Of a DNA stretch of 64,000 nucleotides, positions 22,941-33,619 are shown piece by piece. A program made the position numbers and the translations under genes. The notes beneath the pieces are model-generated. The model was not told the origin of the DNA and searched no databases. It saw only the letters and a program-made list of their open reading frames with translations. Each line of letters starts with the position of its first letter. Within the stretch, counting starts at the first letter, position 1. This DNA is from Tragulus kanchil (lineage: Eukaryota > Chordata > Mammalia > Artiodactyla > Tragulidae), in the NCBI GenBank assembly GCA_022376925.1, contig JAIOJX010000031.1:136232854-136296853 (forward strand). The letters run 5' to 3'.

Positions 22941-23689
22941 TACCACAACGTTTTTTTGGCCACTTCTATTGGTCTTTCATTTATTTATTTTCATCCATCT
23001 TTGTTCTTTGGCCTGTGTGGGCCTCGCATCATAGTGGCCTTTCTCACTGCAGAGCACTGGCTCTGGGCGCATGCGCTTCAGAGCTCTGGCTCGGTAGTTG
23101 GACTCATCGGTCCAGCCGCACTGCGGCACGTGGGATCTTCCCAGGCCAGGGATCGAACTGGCGCCCCTTGCACTGCAAGGCGGTGTCCTTACCCACTGGA
23201 GCACCAGGGAAGCCTTATACCACATCTTCTTTATCCATTCCTTTGTCGATGGACATTTAGGTTGTTTCCATGTCTTGGCTGTTGTAAACAGTGCTGCAAT
23301 AACCATTGGGGCCTATGTATCTCTTTGGGCCATGCTTTCTTCTGGATATATGCCCAGGAATAGGACTGCAGGGTCATTTGGTAGCTCTGTGTTTAGCTTT
23401 TTTTTTTTTCTGATGTTTAGCTTTTTAAGGAACCGCCACACAGTTCTCCATAGTGGCTGTACCAGTTTACATCCCCACCAACAGTGCAGGAGGGTTCCCT
23501 TCTCGCCACACCCACTCCAGCATTTGTTGTTTGTGGAATTTTTAAAAATCATTTTATTGATTGATTTGTCTTTGGCTGTGCTGGGTTTTCATTGCTGGGT
23601 GGGCTTTTCTCTAGCTGTGGCAAGAGGGGCACTGCTCTCCAGTTCATGTGTGCTGGCATCTCATTGCAGTGGCTTCTCTTGCTGTAGAG
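21523..23689 (+). repeat. Tandem duplication 7 (21523-22608 / 22609-23689)
   Basis: Abutting direct repeat with offset 1086 inside the L1. It carries one long-tailed SINE (21862-22133 and 22945-23216) and breaks inside a second SINE (ctgtagaca|gggcagtg). Its first 165 bp also overlap duplication 6. Confidence 0.95.
21862..22133 (-). mobile_element. CHR-type SINE nested in L1
   Basis: Reverse-orientation SINE from the T-run and 'ggccacttctattggtcttt' to 'ggagcaccagggaagc'. Target duplication ataccaca at 21854-21861 and 22134-22141. The second copy at 22945-23216 comes from duplication 7. Confidence 0.9.
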
Positions 23690-23820
23690 CACAGACTCAG
23701 TAGCTGTGACACATGGGCCCAGTTGCTCTGTGGCACGTGCGATCTTCCCAGATCAGGAATTGAACCCGTGTCTCCTCCACTGGCAGGCGGATTGTTTACC
23801 GCTGAGCCGCCAGGGAAGGC
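23551..23820 (-). mobile_element. CHR-type SINE nested in L1
   Basis: Older subfamily without the long tail (gctgtgctgggttttcattg ... gctgagccgccagggaaggc). It is flanked by the L1 sequence tgtttgtggaatt on both sides. Partial copies at 22467-22608 and 24856-24966 come from duplications 7 and 8. Confidence 0.85.
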
Positions 23821-25965
23821 CTGTTTGTGGAATTCTTGATGATAGATATCCTGACTGGTGTGAGGTGGTATCTTATTGTAGTTTTAATTTGCATTTCGCG
23901 AATAACTAGTGATTTTGAACATCTTTTATGTGCCTGTTGGCCATCTGCCTGTCCTCTTTAAAGAAATGTCTATTCAGGTCTTCTGCCCACTTTTGGAGTG
24001 GGTTGTTTGTCTTGATGTTATTGAGTGTCATGAGCTGTTTGTAAATTTTGGAGACTAATCCCTTATCAGTCACATCATCTGCAAATATTTTCTTCCAGTC
24101 TGTGGGTTGTCTTTTTGTTTTATTAATTGTTTCCTTTGCTGTACAAAACCTTTTCAGTTTAAGTAGGTCCCATTTGTTTATCTTTGCTTTTCTTTCCATT
24201 ATTTGGAGAGATGGATTTAAAAAGATCTTGCTGTGATTTATGTCAGAGAGTGTTCTGCCTGTGTTTTCCTCTAAGAGTTTTATCGCATCTGTTCTAACAT
24301 TTAGGTCTTTAATCCATTTTGAACTTATTTTTGTGTATGGAGTTAAGGAAGGATCTAATTGCATTCCTTTACATGTGGCTGTCCAGTTTTCTCAGCACCA
24401 TTTGTTGAAGAGAGTGTCTTTCTAGCATTGTGTAGTCTTGCCTCCTTTGTTATAGATTAATGGACTATAAGTGCATGGGCTTATTTCTGGCTTTTCTGTC
24501 CTGATCCATTGATCTGTATTTCTATTTTTGTGTCAGTACCACACTGTTTTGATACCTGTAGATTTGTAGTATAGTCTGAAGTCAGGGAGCCTGATTCCTC
24601 CAGCTCCATTTACTCTTTCAAGATTTCTTTGGCTATTTGGGGTCTTTGTGTCTCCATACAAATTTTGAGATTTTTTCTTCTAAATCTGTGAAAATGTCAT
24701 TGGTAATGTGATAGGGATTAAGTTGAATCTATAGATTGCCTTGGGTAGTATAGTTGTTTTAACAATGTTGATTCTTCCAATCCATTAACAAGGTATATCT
24801 TTCCATCTGTTTATGGATTTTTGCCCTTTTGAGTACATTTTCCTAGGTCTGATGTACACATGGGCCCAGTTGCTCTGTGGCACGTGCGATCTTCCCAGAT
24901 CAGGAATTGAACCGTGTCTCCTCCACTGGCAGGCGGATTGTTTACCGCTGAGCCGCCAGGAAGGCCTGTTTGTGGAATTCTTGATGATAGATATCCTGAC
25001 TGGTGTGAGGTGGTATCTTATTGTAGTTTTAATTTGCATTTCGCGAATAACTAGTGATTTTGAACATCTTTTATGTGCCTGTTGGCCATCTGCCTGTCCT
25101 CTTTAAAGAAATGTCTATTCAGGTCTTCTGCCCACTTTTGGAGTGGGTTGTTTGTCTTGATGTTATTGAGTGTCATGAGCTGTTTGTAAATTTTGGAGAC
25201 TAATCCCTTATCAGTCACATCATCTGCAAATATTTTCTTCCAGTCTGTGGGTTGTCTTTTTGTTTTATTAATTGTTTCCTTTGCTGTACAAAACCTTTTC
25301 AGTTTAAGTAGGTCCCATTTGTTTATCTTTGCTTTTCTTTCCATTATTTGGAGAGATGGATTTAAAAAGATCTTGCTGTGATTTATGTCAGAGAGTGTTC
25401 TGCCTGTGTTTTCCTCTAAGAGTTTTATCGCATCTGTTCTAACATTTAGGTCTTTAATCCATTTTGAACTTATTTTTGTGTATGGAGTTAAGGAAGGATC
25501 TAATTGCATTCCTTTACATGTGGCTGTCCAGTTTTCTCAGCACCATTTGTTGAAGAGAGTGTCTTTCTAGCATTGTGTAGTCTTGCCTCCTTTGTTATAG
25601 ATTAATGGACTATAAGTGCATGGGCTTATTTCTGGCTTTTCTGTCCTGATCCATTGATCTGTATCTGTTTTTGTGCCAGTACCACACTGTCTTGATGACT
25701 GTAGCTGTGTCATGTAGTCTGAAGTCAGGGAGGCTGATTCCTCCAGCTCCATTTTTCTTTTTCAAGATTACTTTGGCTATTCGGGGTCTTTTGTGTCTCC
25801 ATACAAATTTTGAGATTTTTTTTGTTCTAGATCTGTGAAAAATGCCATTGGTAATTTGATAGGGATTGCATTGAACCTGTAGATTGCCTTGGGTAATATA
25901 GTTGTTTTAACAATGTTGATTCTTCCAATCCATTAACAAGGTATATCTTTCCATCTGTTTATGTC
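23709..25965 (+). repeat. Tandem duplication 8 (23709-24815 / 24856-25965)
   Basis: Direct repeat with offset 1147 carrying the L1 ORF2 end. The first 800 bp agree closely, but the last 280 bp of the left copy (from about 24525) differ by many substitutions and indels. 24816-24855 is scrambled L1 sequence. Confidence 0.93.
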
Positions 25966-26946
25966 TTCTTCGATTTCTTTCATCAGCACCTTACAGTTTT
26001 TGGAGTACATGTCTTTTGTCTCCCTAGGTAGGTTTATTCCTAGGTCTTTTATTCTTTTTTGATGCAGTGGTAAATGGAATTGCTTCTTGAATTCTTTTTC
26101 TGATCTTTCATTATTATTGTATATAAATGCAACAGACTTCTGTGTATTAATTTTGTAACCTGCAACTTTACTAAGTTCATTGCCGAGTTTTAGTAGTTTT
26201 CTGGTAGCATGTTTGGGATCTTCTATATATAGTATCATGTCATCTGCAAATAGTGACACTTTAACTTCTTTTCCCATTTGGATTCCCTTTACTTCTTTTT
26301 CTTCTGGGATTACTGTAGCTAGGACTTCCAGAACTATCTTGAAAAGAAGTGGTGAGAGTAGACATCCTCATCTCATTCCTGACCTAGAATGCTTTCAGCT
26401 TTTCGCCACTGAGTATGATGCTAACTGTAGTTTTGTCGTATGTGGCCTTTATCATGTTGAGGAATGTACCCTCTATGCCCACTTCCTGGAGAGTTTTTTT
26501 TTTGTTTAAATCATAAATGGGTGCTGAATTTTATTAAAAGCCTTTTCTGTATCTATTGAGATGATCATATGGTTTTCTTCCATTTGTTGCTATGGTGTAT
26601 CCCATTGATTGATTTGCAGATGTTGGAAACATCTTGCATCCCTGGGATGAATCCCACTTGATCTTTTTAATGTATTGTTGGATACGGATTGCTAGTATTT
26701 TGTTGAGGATTTTGTATCTATGTTTATCAGTGACATTGGCCTGTAATTTTCTTTTTTTGTGGTGTCTTTGTCTGGTTTTGGTATCAAAGTTTTGGTGGCT
26801 TCATAAAAAGAGTTGGGAAATTTTCCTTTCTCTTTGACTTTTTGGTACAGTTTCAGAAGGATAGGTGTTAACTTTTCTGTAAATGTTTGATAAAATTCAC
26901 CTGTGTAGCCATCGGGTCCTGGACTTTAGTTTGTTGGGAGCTTTTT

Positions 26947-27098
26947 TTTTTTAACATTTATTTATTTATTTATTTATTTTGACGGGAGTGGGGAGGGAGG
27001 GGGGTGGGCGGGCCACTTCCACTGGTCTTTCATTTGTCTAGTTTCATCCATCTTTGTTCTTTGGCCCATGTGGGCCTCCCATCACAGTGGCCTCTGTT
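26947..27098 (-). mobile_element. 5'-truncated long-tailed SINE nested in L1
   Basis: Only the tail half is present (T-rich start, 'ggccacttccactggtcttt', to 'agtggcctctgtt'). It is flanked by gttgggagctttt on both sides (26933- and 27099-). Confidence 0.85.
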
Positions 27099-27565
27099 GT
27101 TGGGAGCTTTTTAATCACTGTTTCAATTTCAGTGATTATGATTGTTCTGTTCATATTTTCTATTTCTTCCTTGTTTAGTCAAGGGAGACTATACCTTTCT
27201 AAGAAATTATCCATTTCTTCCAGGTTGTCCATTTTATTGGTATACATTTGTTCATAGTATTCTCTTATAATTCTTGGTATATATGTTTGGTTAGTTGTAA
27301 TTTCTCTTTTTTCATTTGTAAATTTTACTGATTTGAGTCTTCTCCCTTTTTTTCTTGATAAGTCTGGCTAAAGGTTTATCAATCTTGTTTATCTTTTCAG
27401 AGAACTGGCTTTTAGTTTGATCGATCTTTGTGATTGTTTTTCATTGTCTCTATTTCATTTATTTCTGCTCTTATTTTTATGACTTCCTTCCTTTGACCAA
27501 CCTTAGGTTTTGTTTGTTCTTCTTTCTCTAGTTGTTTTAGGTGTAAAACTACTACTCTCTAGTTG

Positions 27566-27816
27566 AAGTAAGCAGGATTCTTGCTGCAATGACTTCTCTT
27601 GTTGTGGAACTCAAGCTCTAGGACACACAGGCTTCAACAGTTTCTGCCATGGGCTCAATAGTTGCGGCTCTGAGGCTCTAGAGCACAGGCTCAGTAGTTG
27701 TGGCTCACAGGCTTAGTTGCTCCACAGCATGTAGATCTTCCCAGATCAGGAAGAGAACCTGTGTCTCCTACATTGGCAGGTGAACTCTTTACCACTGAGC
27801 TACCAAAGAAGTCTTG
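27566..27816 (-). mobile_element. CHR-type SINE nested in L1
   Basis: Diverged copy with 'cttgctgcaatgacttctct', 'cttcccagatcaggaa' and 'gagctaccaaagaagtc'. Short-tailed older subfamily. Confidence 0.8.
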
Positions 27817-27983
27817 TCTTCATTTCTTTTCACTCTTTTTTCTGTATTCTGTTTTACAACATTGATTTCCACCATTCTGTCCTCCAGGTCAATTATCTGT
27901 TTTTTTGCCTCGGTTGTTGTGCTGTTGATTACTTCTAGTTTATTGTTCATCTCTGTTTGTTCTTTAGTTTTTCTAGTTCCTTG

Positions 27984-30223
27984 GAAAAATTTTCTTGAAT
28001 CTTCTCCATTTTGTTTCTAATATCCTGCATCATCTTGACTGCCTGAATTCTGAATTCTTTTTCTAGGAGGTTGCCTATTTCGACTTCATTAAGTTGTTTT
28101 TTCTGGGGATTTATCTTGTTTCTTTGTCTGGGACATAATTCAGTTTCTTTTCATCTTGGGTATATTTCCATGATTTTGGTATTAATTCTGAAGGCTGATG
28201 GGATTGTAGTTCTTATTTCTTCTTTCTGCCTTCTGGTGAGGATAAGAGGTTTATACAGGGCTTCCTGGTAGCTCAGTGGTGGAGAGTTTGGCTGCAACTC
28301 CCTGTTAGTTGTTCAGCCTGAGGCAACTCAGTCCTGGAGTCTGTGGGTTTCTGTAGTTGGGTGACCTCCAAGAGAGCCCATGCCATGACACAGCTCTGAG
28401 TACCATTGCTGCCAGTGCCCCCATTCCTGTGGCAGATCACTGCTGACTCACGCCTCCCAAGGAGACCCTCAGACATTCACAGGTAGGTCTGGCTCAGTCT
28501 CTCGTGGGGTCACTGCTCCTTTCCCCTGGGTCCTGAGGCGCAAAAGATTTTCTTTGTGCCCTCCGAGGACTCTGTTTCCCCTAGTCTTGTGGAAGCTCTG
28601 GAATCAAATCCCTCTGACCTTCAAAGTCAGATTCCCTGGGGATTCCCAGTCCTTTGGCCAAATGCCCAGGCAGGGAGCCTAATGTGGGGGCCTAGAACCT
28701 TCACAATAATGTGAGAACTTTTTTGGTGGTATTGTTCTCTAGCTCATGACTTGTCCACCTGACAGGCATAGGATTTGATCTTTATTGCAGTTGCTACCTT
28801 CCTACTGTTTCTCTGTGACCTCTCTCTTGTCCTTGGGTGTGGGGCATCCCCTTTCGTGGGTTCCACTGGTTTCCTGCAGCTGTTTCTTCAGCTGCCAGCA
28901 GTGATCTCGGTGCTCTGGCAAGAGAAGCTGAGTGCATATCCTTCTACTCCACCATGTTAATCTCACCTCTTTATAAAAAACCTCTTGGATGATTTATTAC
29001 AGAATTTTAATAATTTAAAAAGATACTGGTTATTTTCCCAATTCTAGTGTAATTAAGAGTCCTGACACTTTCTCTGTAAATTTTCTGGGTCGGTCTGAAA
29101 AGAACTCGATTCATTAGAAAAATTTTCTTGAATCTTCTCCATTTTGTTTCTAATATCCTGCATCATCTTGACTGCCTGAATTCTGAATTCTTTTTCTAGG
29201 AGGTTGCCTATTTCGACTTCATTAAGTTGTTTTTTCTGGGGATTTATCTTGTTTCTTTGTCTGGGACATAATTCAGTTTCTTTTCATCTTGGGTATATTT
29301 CCATGATTTTGGTATTAATTCTGAAGGCTGATGGGATTGTAGTTCTTATTTCTTCTTTCTGCCTTCTGGTGAGGATAAGAGGTTTATACAGGGCTTCCTG
29401 GTAGCTCAGTGGTGGAGAGTTTGGCTGCAACTCCCTGTTAGTTGTTCAGCCTGAGGCAACTCAGTCCTGGAGTCTGTGGGTTTCTGTAGTTGGGTGACCT
29501 CCAAGAGAGCCCATGCCATGACACAGCTCTGAGTACCATTGCTGCCAGTGCCCCCATTCCTGTGGCAGATCACTGCTGACTCACGCCTCCCAAGGAGACC
29601 CTCAGACATTCACAGGTAGGTCTGGCTCAGTCTCTCGTGGGGTCACTGCTCCTTTCCCCTGGGTCCTGAGGCGCAAAAGATTTTCTTTGTGCCCTCCGAG
29701 GACTCTGTTTCCCCTAGTCTTGTGGAAGCTCTGGAATCAAATCCCTCTGACCTTCAAAGTCAGATTCCCTGGGGATTCCCAGTCCTTTGGCCAAATGCCC
29801 AGGCAGGGAGCCTAATGTGGGGGCCTAGAACCTTCACAATAATGTGAGAACTTTTTTGGTGGTATTGTTCTCTAGCTCATGACTTGTCCACCTGACAGGC
29901 ATAGGATTTGATCTTTATTGCAGTTGCTACCTTCCTACTGTTTCTCTGTGACCTCTCTCTTGTCCTTGGGTGTGGGGCATCCCCTTTCGTGGGTTCCACT
30001 GGTTTCCTGCAGCTGTTTCTTCAGCTGCCAGCAGTGATCTCGGTGCTCTGGCAAGAGAAGCTGAGTGCATATCCTTCTACTCCACCATGTTAATCTCACC
30101 TCTTTATAAAAAACCTCTTGGATGATTTATTACAGAATTTTAATAATTTAAAAAGATACTGGTTATTTTCCCAATTCTAGTGTAATTAAGAGTCCTGACA
30201 CTTTCTCTGTAAATTTCTGGGTC
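27984..30223 (+). repeat. Tandem duplication 9 (27984-29091 / 29117-30223)
   Basis: Direct repeat with offset 1133 carrying the L1 5' UTR. The junction 29092-29116 is a collapsed version of sequence found intact at about 30220-30300 (aaagaactcgattca, ttagaaaaattt), joined at the shared gaaaaattt. Confidence 0.95.
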
Positions 30224-30645
30224 TGAAGGATTCATCAGTTCCTTAAGTGAAAAAGAAAGACAGCTAGAAAAAGAACTCGATTCAGTGTTAGAAAAATTTC
30301 ATTAAATGATTTTTAGAATCACCTTTTTTTTTGGTTTCATCTATCTCAACTTGAATGTTTCTTAGACCTATGAATTTATGAACATAGACATCTTGCTTAC
30401 AAAGAAATTATTTTAAAATGTATTAATATATTTAAATAATTCAGAATTATACAAGGAGAAATTTTGCTTCTATCCCTGTCCTCTCTACCCCTGTTTGCTT
30501 CATATCAATTGCTTTAATGCTTGTCTATTATGTCTTTTTTTTTTTTAAATGAATCTCTCAGTAGAACATTTTATTATTATTTAGTGTTCAGCCAGCATTA
30601 AGAGCTATGGTTCATAGGTCTTTTGCGGGGGGGGGGGGGGGGGGG

Positions 30646-30897
30646 CAGGCACTTCTATTGGTCTTTCATTTATTTATTTTCATTCATCTTTGTTCTTTGG
30701 CCCGTGTGGGCCTCCCATTGCAGTGGCCTCTCTCACTATAGAGCACCGGCTCTGGGCGCATGCGCTCCAGAGCTCTGGCTTGGTCGTTGGACACATCAGT
30801 CCAGTCACTCATGGGATCTTCCCAGGCCTGGGATCGAACTGGCCCCCCTTGCACTGCAAGGCGGTGTCCTTACCCACTGGACCACCAGGGAAGCCCC
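30646..30897 (-). mobile_element. Long-tailed CHR SINE (left copy)
   Basis: Reverse SINE ending 'ggaccaccagggaagcccc', preceded by a run of 19 G (30627-30645). The right copy at 31771-32019 has atggggaggcatg instead of the G-run. Confidence 0.9.
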
Positions 30898-31770
30898 TAT
30901 TATTTCTTTCTACAATCAAGCAATGCAAATTTATGTTTTTAGCTCCATAGGAAATCCCAGGCAGGGAGCCTAATGTGGGGCCTAGAACCTTCTTGTAATT
31001 TTGGGCTCTAGCTCATGATTTTCCACCTGACAGGCATAGGATTTGATCTTTATTGCAGTTGCTACCTTCCTACTGTTTCTCTGTGACCTCTCTCTTGTCC
31101 TTGGGTGTGGGGCATCCCCTTTCGTGGGTTCCACTGGTTTCCTGCAGCTGTTTCTTCAGCTGCCAGCAGTGATCTCGGTGCTCTGGCAAGAGAAGCTGAG
31201 TGCATATCCTTCTACTCCACCATGTTAATCTCACCTCTTTATAAAAAACCTCTTGGATGATTTATTACAGAATTTTAATAATTTAAAAAGATACTGGTTA
31301 TTTTCCCAATTCTAGTGTAATTAAGAGTCCTGACACTTTCTCTGTAAATTTCTGGGTCTGAAGGATTCATCAGTTCCTTAAGTGAAAAAGAAAGACAGCT
31401 AGAAAAAGAACTCGATTCAGTGTTAGAAAAATTTCATTAAATGATTTTTAGAATCACCTTTTTTTTTGGTTTCATCTATCTCAACTTGAATGTTTCTTAG
31501 ACCTATGAATTTATGAACATAGACATCTTGCTTACAAAGAAATTATTTTAAAATGTATTAATATATTTAAATAATTCAGAATTATACAAGGAGAAATTTT
31601 GCTTCTATCCCTGTCCTCTCTACCCCTGTTTGCTTCATATCAATTGCTTTAATGCTTGTCTATTATGTCTTTTTTTTTTTTAAATGAATCTCTCAGTAGA
31701 ACATTTTATTATTATTTAGTGTTCAGCCAGCATTAAGAGCTATGGTTCATAGGTCTTTTATGGGGAGGCA

Positions 31771-32019
31771 TGCACTTCTATTGGTCTTTCATTTATTTAT
31801 TTTCATTCATCTTTGTTCTTTGGCCCGTGTGGGCCTCCCATTGCAGTGGCCTCTCTCACTATAGAGCACCGGCTCTGGGCGCATGCGCTCCAGAGCTCTG
31901 GCTTGGTCGTTGGACACATCAGTCCAGTCACTCATGGGATCTTCCCAGGCCTGGGATCGAACTGGCCCCCCTTGCACTGCAAGGCGGTGTCCTTACCCAC
32001 TGGACCACCAGGGAAGCCC
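31771..32019 (-). mobile_element. Long-tailed CHR SINE (right copy)
   Basis: Same insertion as at 30646-30897, through duplication 10, and almost identical to it. Confidence 0.9.
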
Positions 32020-32446
32020 CTATTATTTCTTTATACAATCAAGCAATGCAAATTTATGTTTTTAGCTCCACTTTTTTAATATAAAAAGTAGAATACTGTC
32101 AATATGTGCACTGCTTTGCACTGTACACCTAAAATCCTGAAAGTCCTTCCACATCAATACATAGAGATTTTTCCTTATTCTTTTTCATAGCAACATACAT
32201 TTTGAGAATGTACCATGATTTGTTTAATTAGTTCTTTATTGATGAACAATTGACTTGTTATCCAGTAACTAAGGTATGTATCTATCTCAAAGATGAAAAT
32301 GCCTTAGAAGTTATTTTTTATTTATCAATTTTTAGGAAATAGGATCAAATTCTTCAGAGATATTCTACAAGGCTGAGAAGTTTTGAGTTTATTTTTGATA
32401 GTTTAATTTTTAAAGGAAATTGCTTTTAATCAAAAGAAAAATTCCA

Positions 32447-32701
32447 GGTCTTCCCTGGTGGTCCAGTGGGTAAAGAGTCTGCCTTGCAGTGCAAGGGGCA
32501 CCGGTTCCATCCCTGGCCCGGAAAGATCCCATGGACCAGTGTGTCCAATTAAGAGCCAGCGCTCTGGAGCGCATGTGCCCAGAGCTGGTGCACTGCAATG
32601 GGGAGAGGCCACAGTGATGGGAAGCCTACACAGGCCAAAGAATAATGACAGATGAAAATAAATAAAAAACCAATAAGAGAGGCTAAAATTAAAAATAAAA
32701 T
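32447..32701 (+). mobile_element. CHR-type SINE with 12-bp target duplication
   Basis: Forward SINE (gtcttccctggtggtccagt ... accaataagagaggc, A-rich tail). Flanked by agaaaaattcca at 32435-32446 and 32702-32713. Confidence 0.93.
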
Positions 32702-32830
32702 AGAAAAATTCCAATTTTCTTTAGAACAGAAGGCATTGATTTCAAGTATCCTAGAATTAAAGAGCCCCCAGGGAGTATCTAAAGCCAACAGCATTTGTCA
32801 TTTGAGCTTAGTCATTAACTTTGTCCTGTG

Positions 32831-33079
32831 TTTCAGGGTACGATACCTCGAAACTGTAATAGCAGTAGCTTTGAATTACAGTTTCCAGGTCAGTGTAATG
32901 GAGACATTACTTTATTGTGGTTCAGCTGTGAACTTGGCTAGCAGATTTATTCTGCTAAAGAACAAGCTACTCAGGTCCAGCTGGAAAAATACATAGAAGA
33001 AATCCAGAGCATTGTTGGCCTTGATGATGGAAGTCCTTTTTCTTCTAAAAGAAAAGGAATAGGAAAATTTCTTTTCTAA
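32831..33079 (+). pseudogene. Possible relic of a coding exon, unidentified
   Basis: Preceded by tgtcctgtgtttcag (acceptor-like), one frame reads GTIPRNCNSSSFELQFPGQC, NGDITLLWFSCELG, stop, then QIYSAKEQATQVQLEKYIEE and IQSIVGLDDGSPFSSKRKG before a second stop. There is one internal TAG at 32939-32941. The amino-acid mix looks protein-like, but I do not recognise the family. It could be a decayed retrocopy or chance. Confidence 0.25.
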
Positions 33080-33619
33080 AAGGAAAAGAATGGGAGAGGG
33101 GCTCCATGAGTGATAAAACTCACTCAAGTCAGTATCCACTTTGAAAGAAGACCGCATTCTGAAATTTTCTTTGAGAAAATGAAAGATGAGCTATATAAAT
33201 ATATTTTTTTCCAGCCAGATTAGGGGACTGGAAGTCTAAGAAGGCTCATGGATGAATAGCTCTCTTTGTCTAAAAAACCAGTGATGACCTAAAGTGAAGT
33301 GGTGCACCTCAACTCATACAAGAATTTCTTATGAGAGTTCTTTTATTTGTTTTCTTAGCAGGATTAATGAAATTCTTAAAGTTAGTTGTTAGTCCTCTAG
33401 AAGTTTCTCTTGGGAAAGTTCACAAATTATGGCTGTTCTCCTTTGCTGAGGTGGTCCTCAATAACAGCTCCTAACATTCTAACATTTATTGAACATTCAC
33501 TCCTACCAGGTACTACAGAATGGACATAGCCTCTTTTATCAAAGACTTTTCATCTTGATGACAGCGTCAACACTGCTGTGTTTTCCAGCAGCTGGATCCC
33601 ACAATTAGATGAACATTGA

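Larger units (their letters stand above)
21355..28962 (-). mobile_element. L1 LINE, minus strand, broken and internally deleted
   Basis: Reading right to left it has a 5' UTR (28270-28962, ending at 'ctccaccatgttaatctcac'), ORF1 remnants (about 27820-28070), and ORF2 reverse-transcriptase and C-terminal regions with stretches such as [20 protein letters not shown] and [20 protein letters not shown] (complement of about 23906-24364). It then has the 3' UTR. Frames are interrupted by stops, so no functional protein is expected. SINEs are nested at about 21862, 23551, 26947 and 27566, and duplications 7 and 8 lie inside. With these removed it is about 4.5 kb, shorter than a 6-kb full-length L1. 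Confidence 0.85.
29808..32069 (+). repeat. Tandem duplication 10 (29808-30947 / 30956-32069)
   Basis: Direct repeat with offset 1148 falling to 1135. The first 70 bp of the right copy have lost several short blocks. It overlaps duplication 9, so the L1 5'-UTR end occurs three times (28673-, 29808-, 30956-). Confidence 0.95.

Noticed and set aside
23906..25509. Two 152-codon minus-strand ORFs with clear protein sequence
   Set aside because: They are the C-terminal part of L1 ORF2, duplicated by the 1.1-kb event, and not a host gene.
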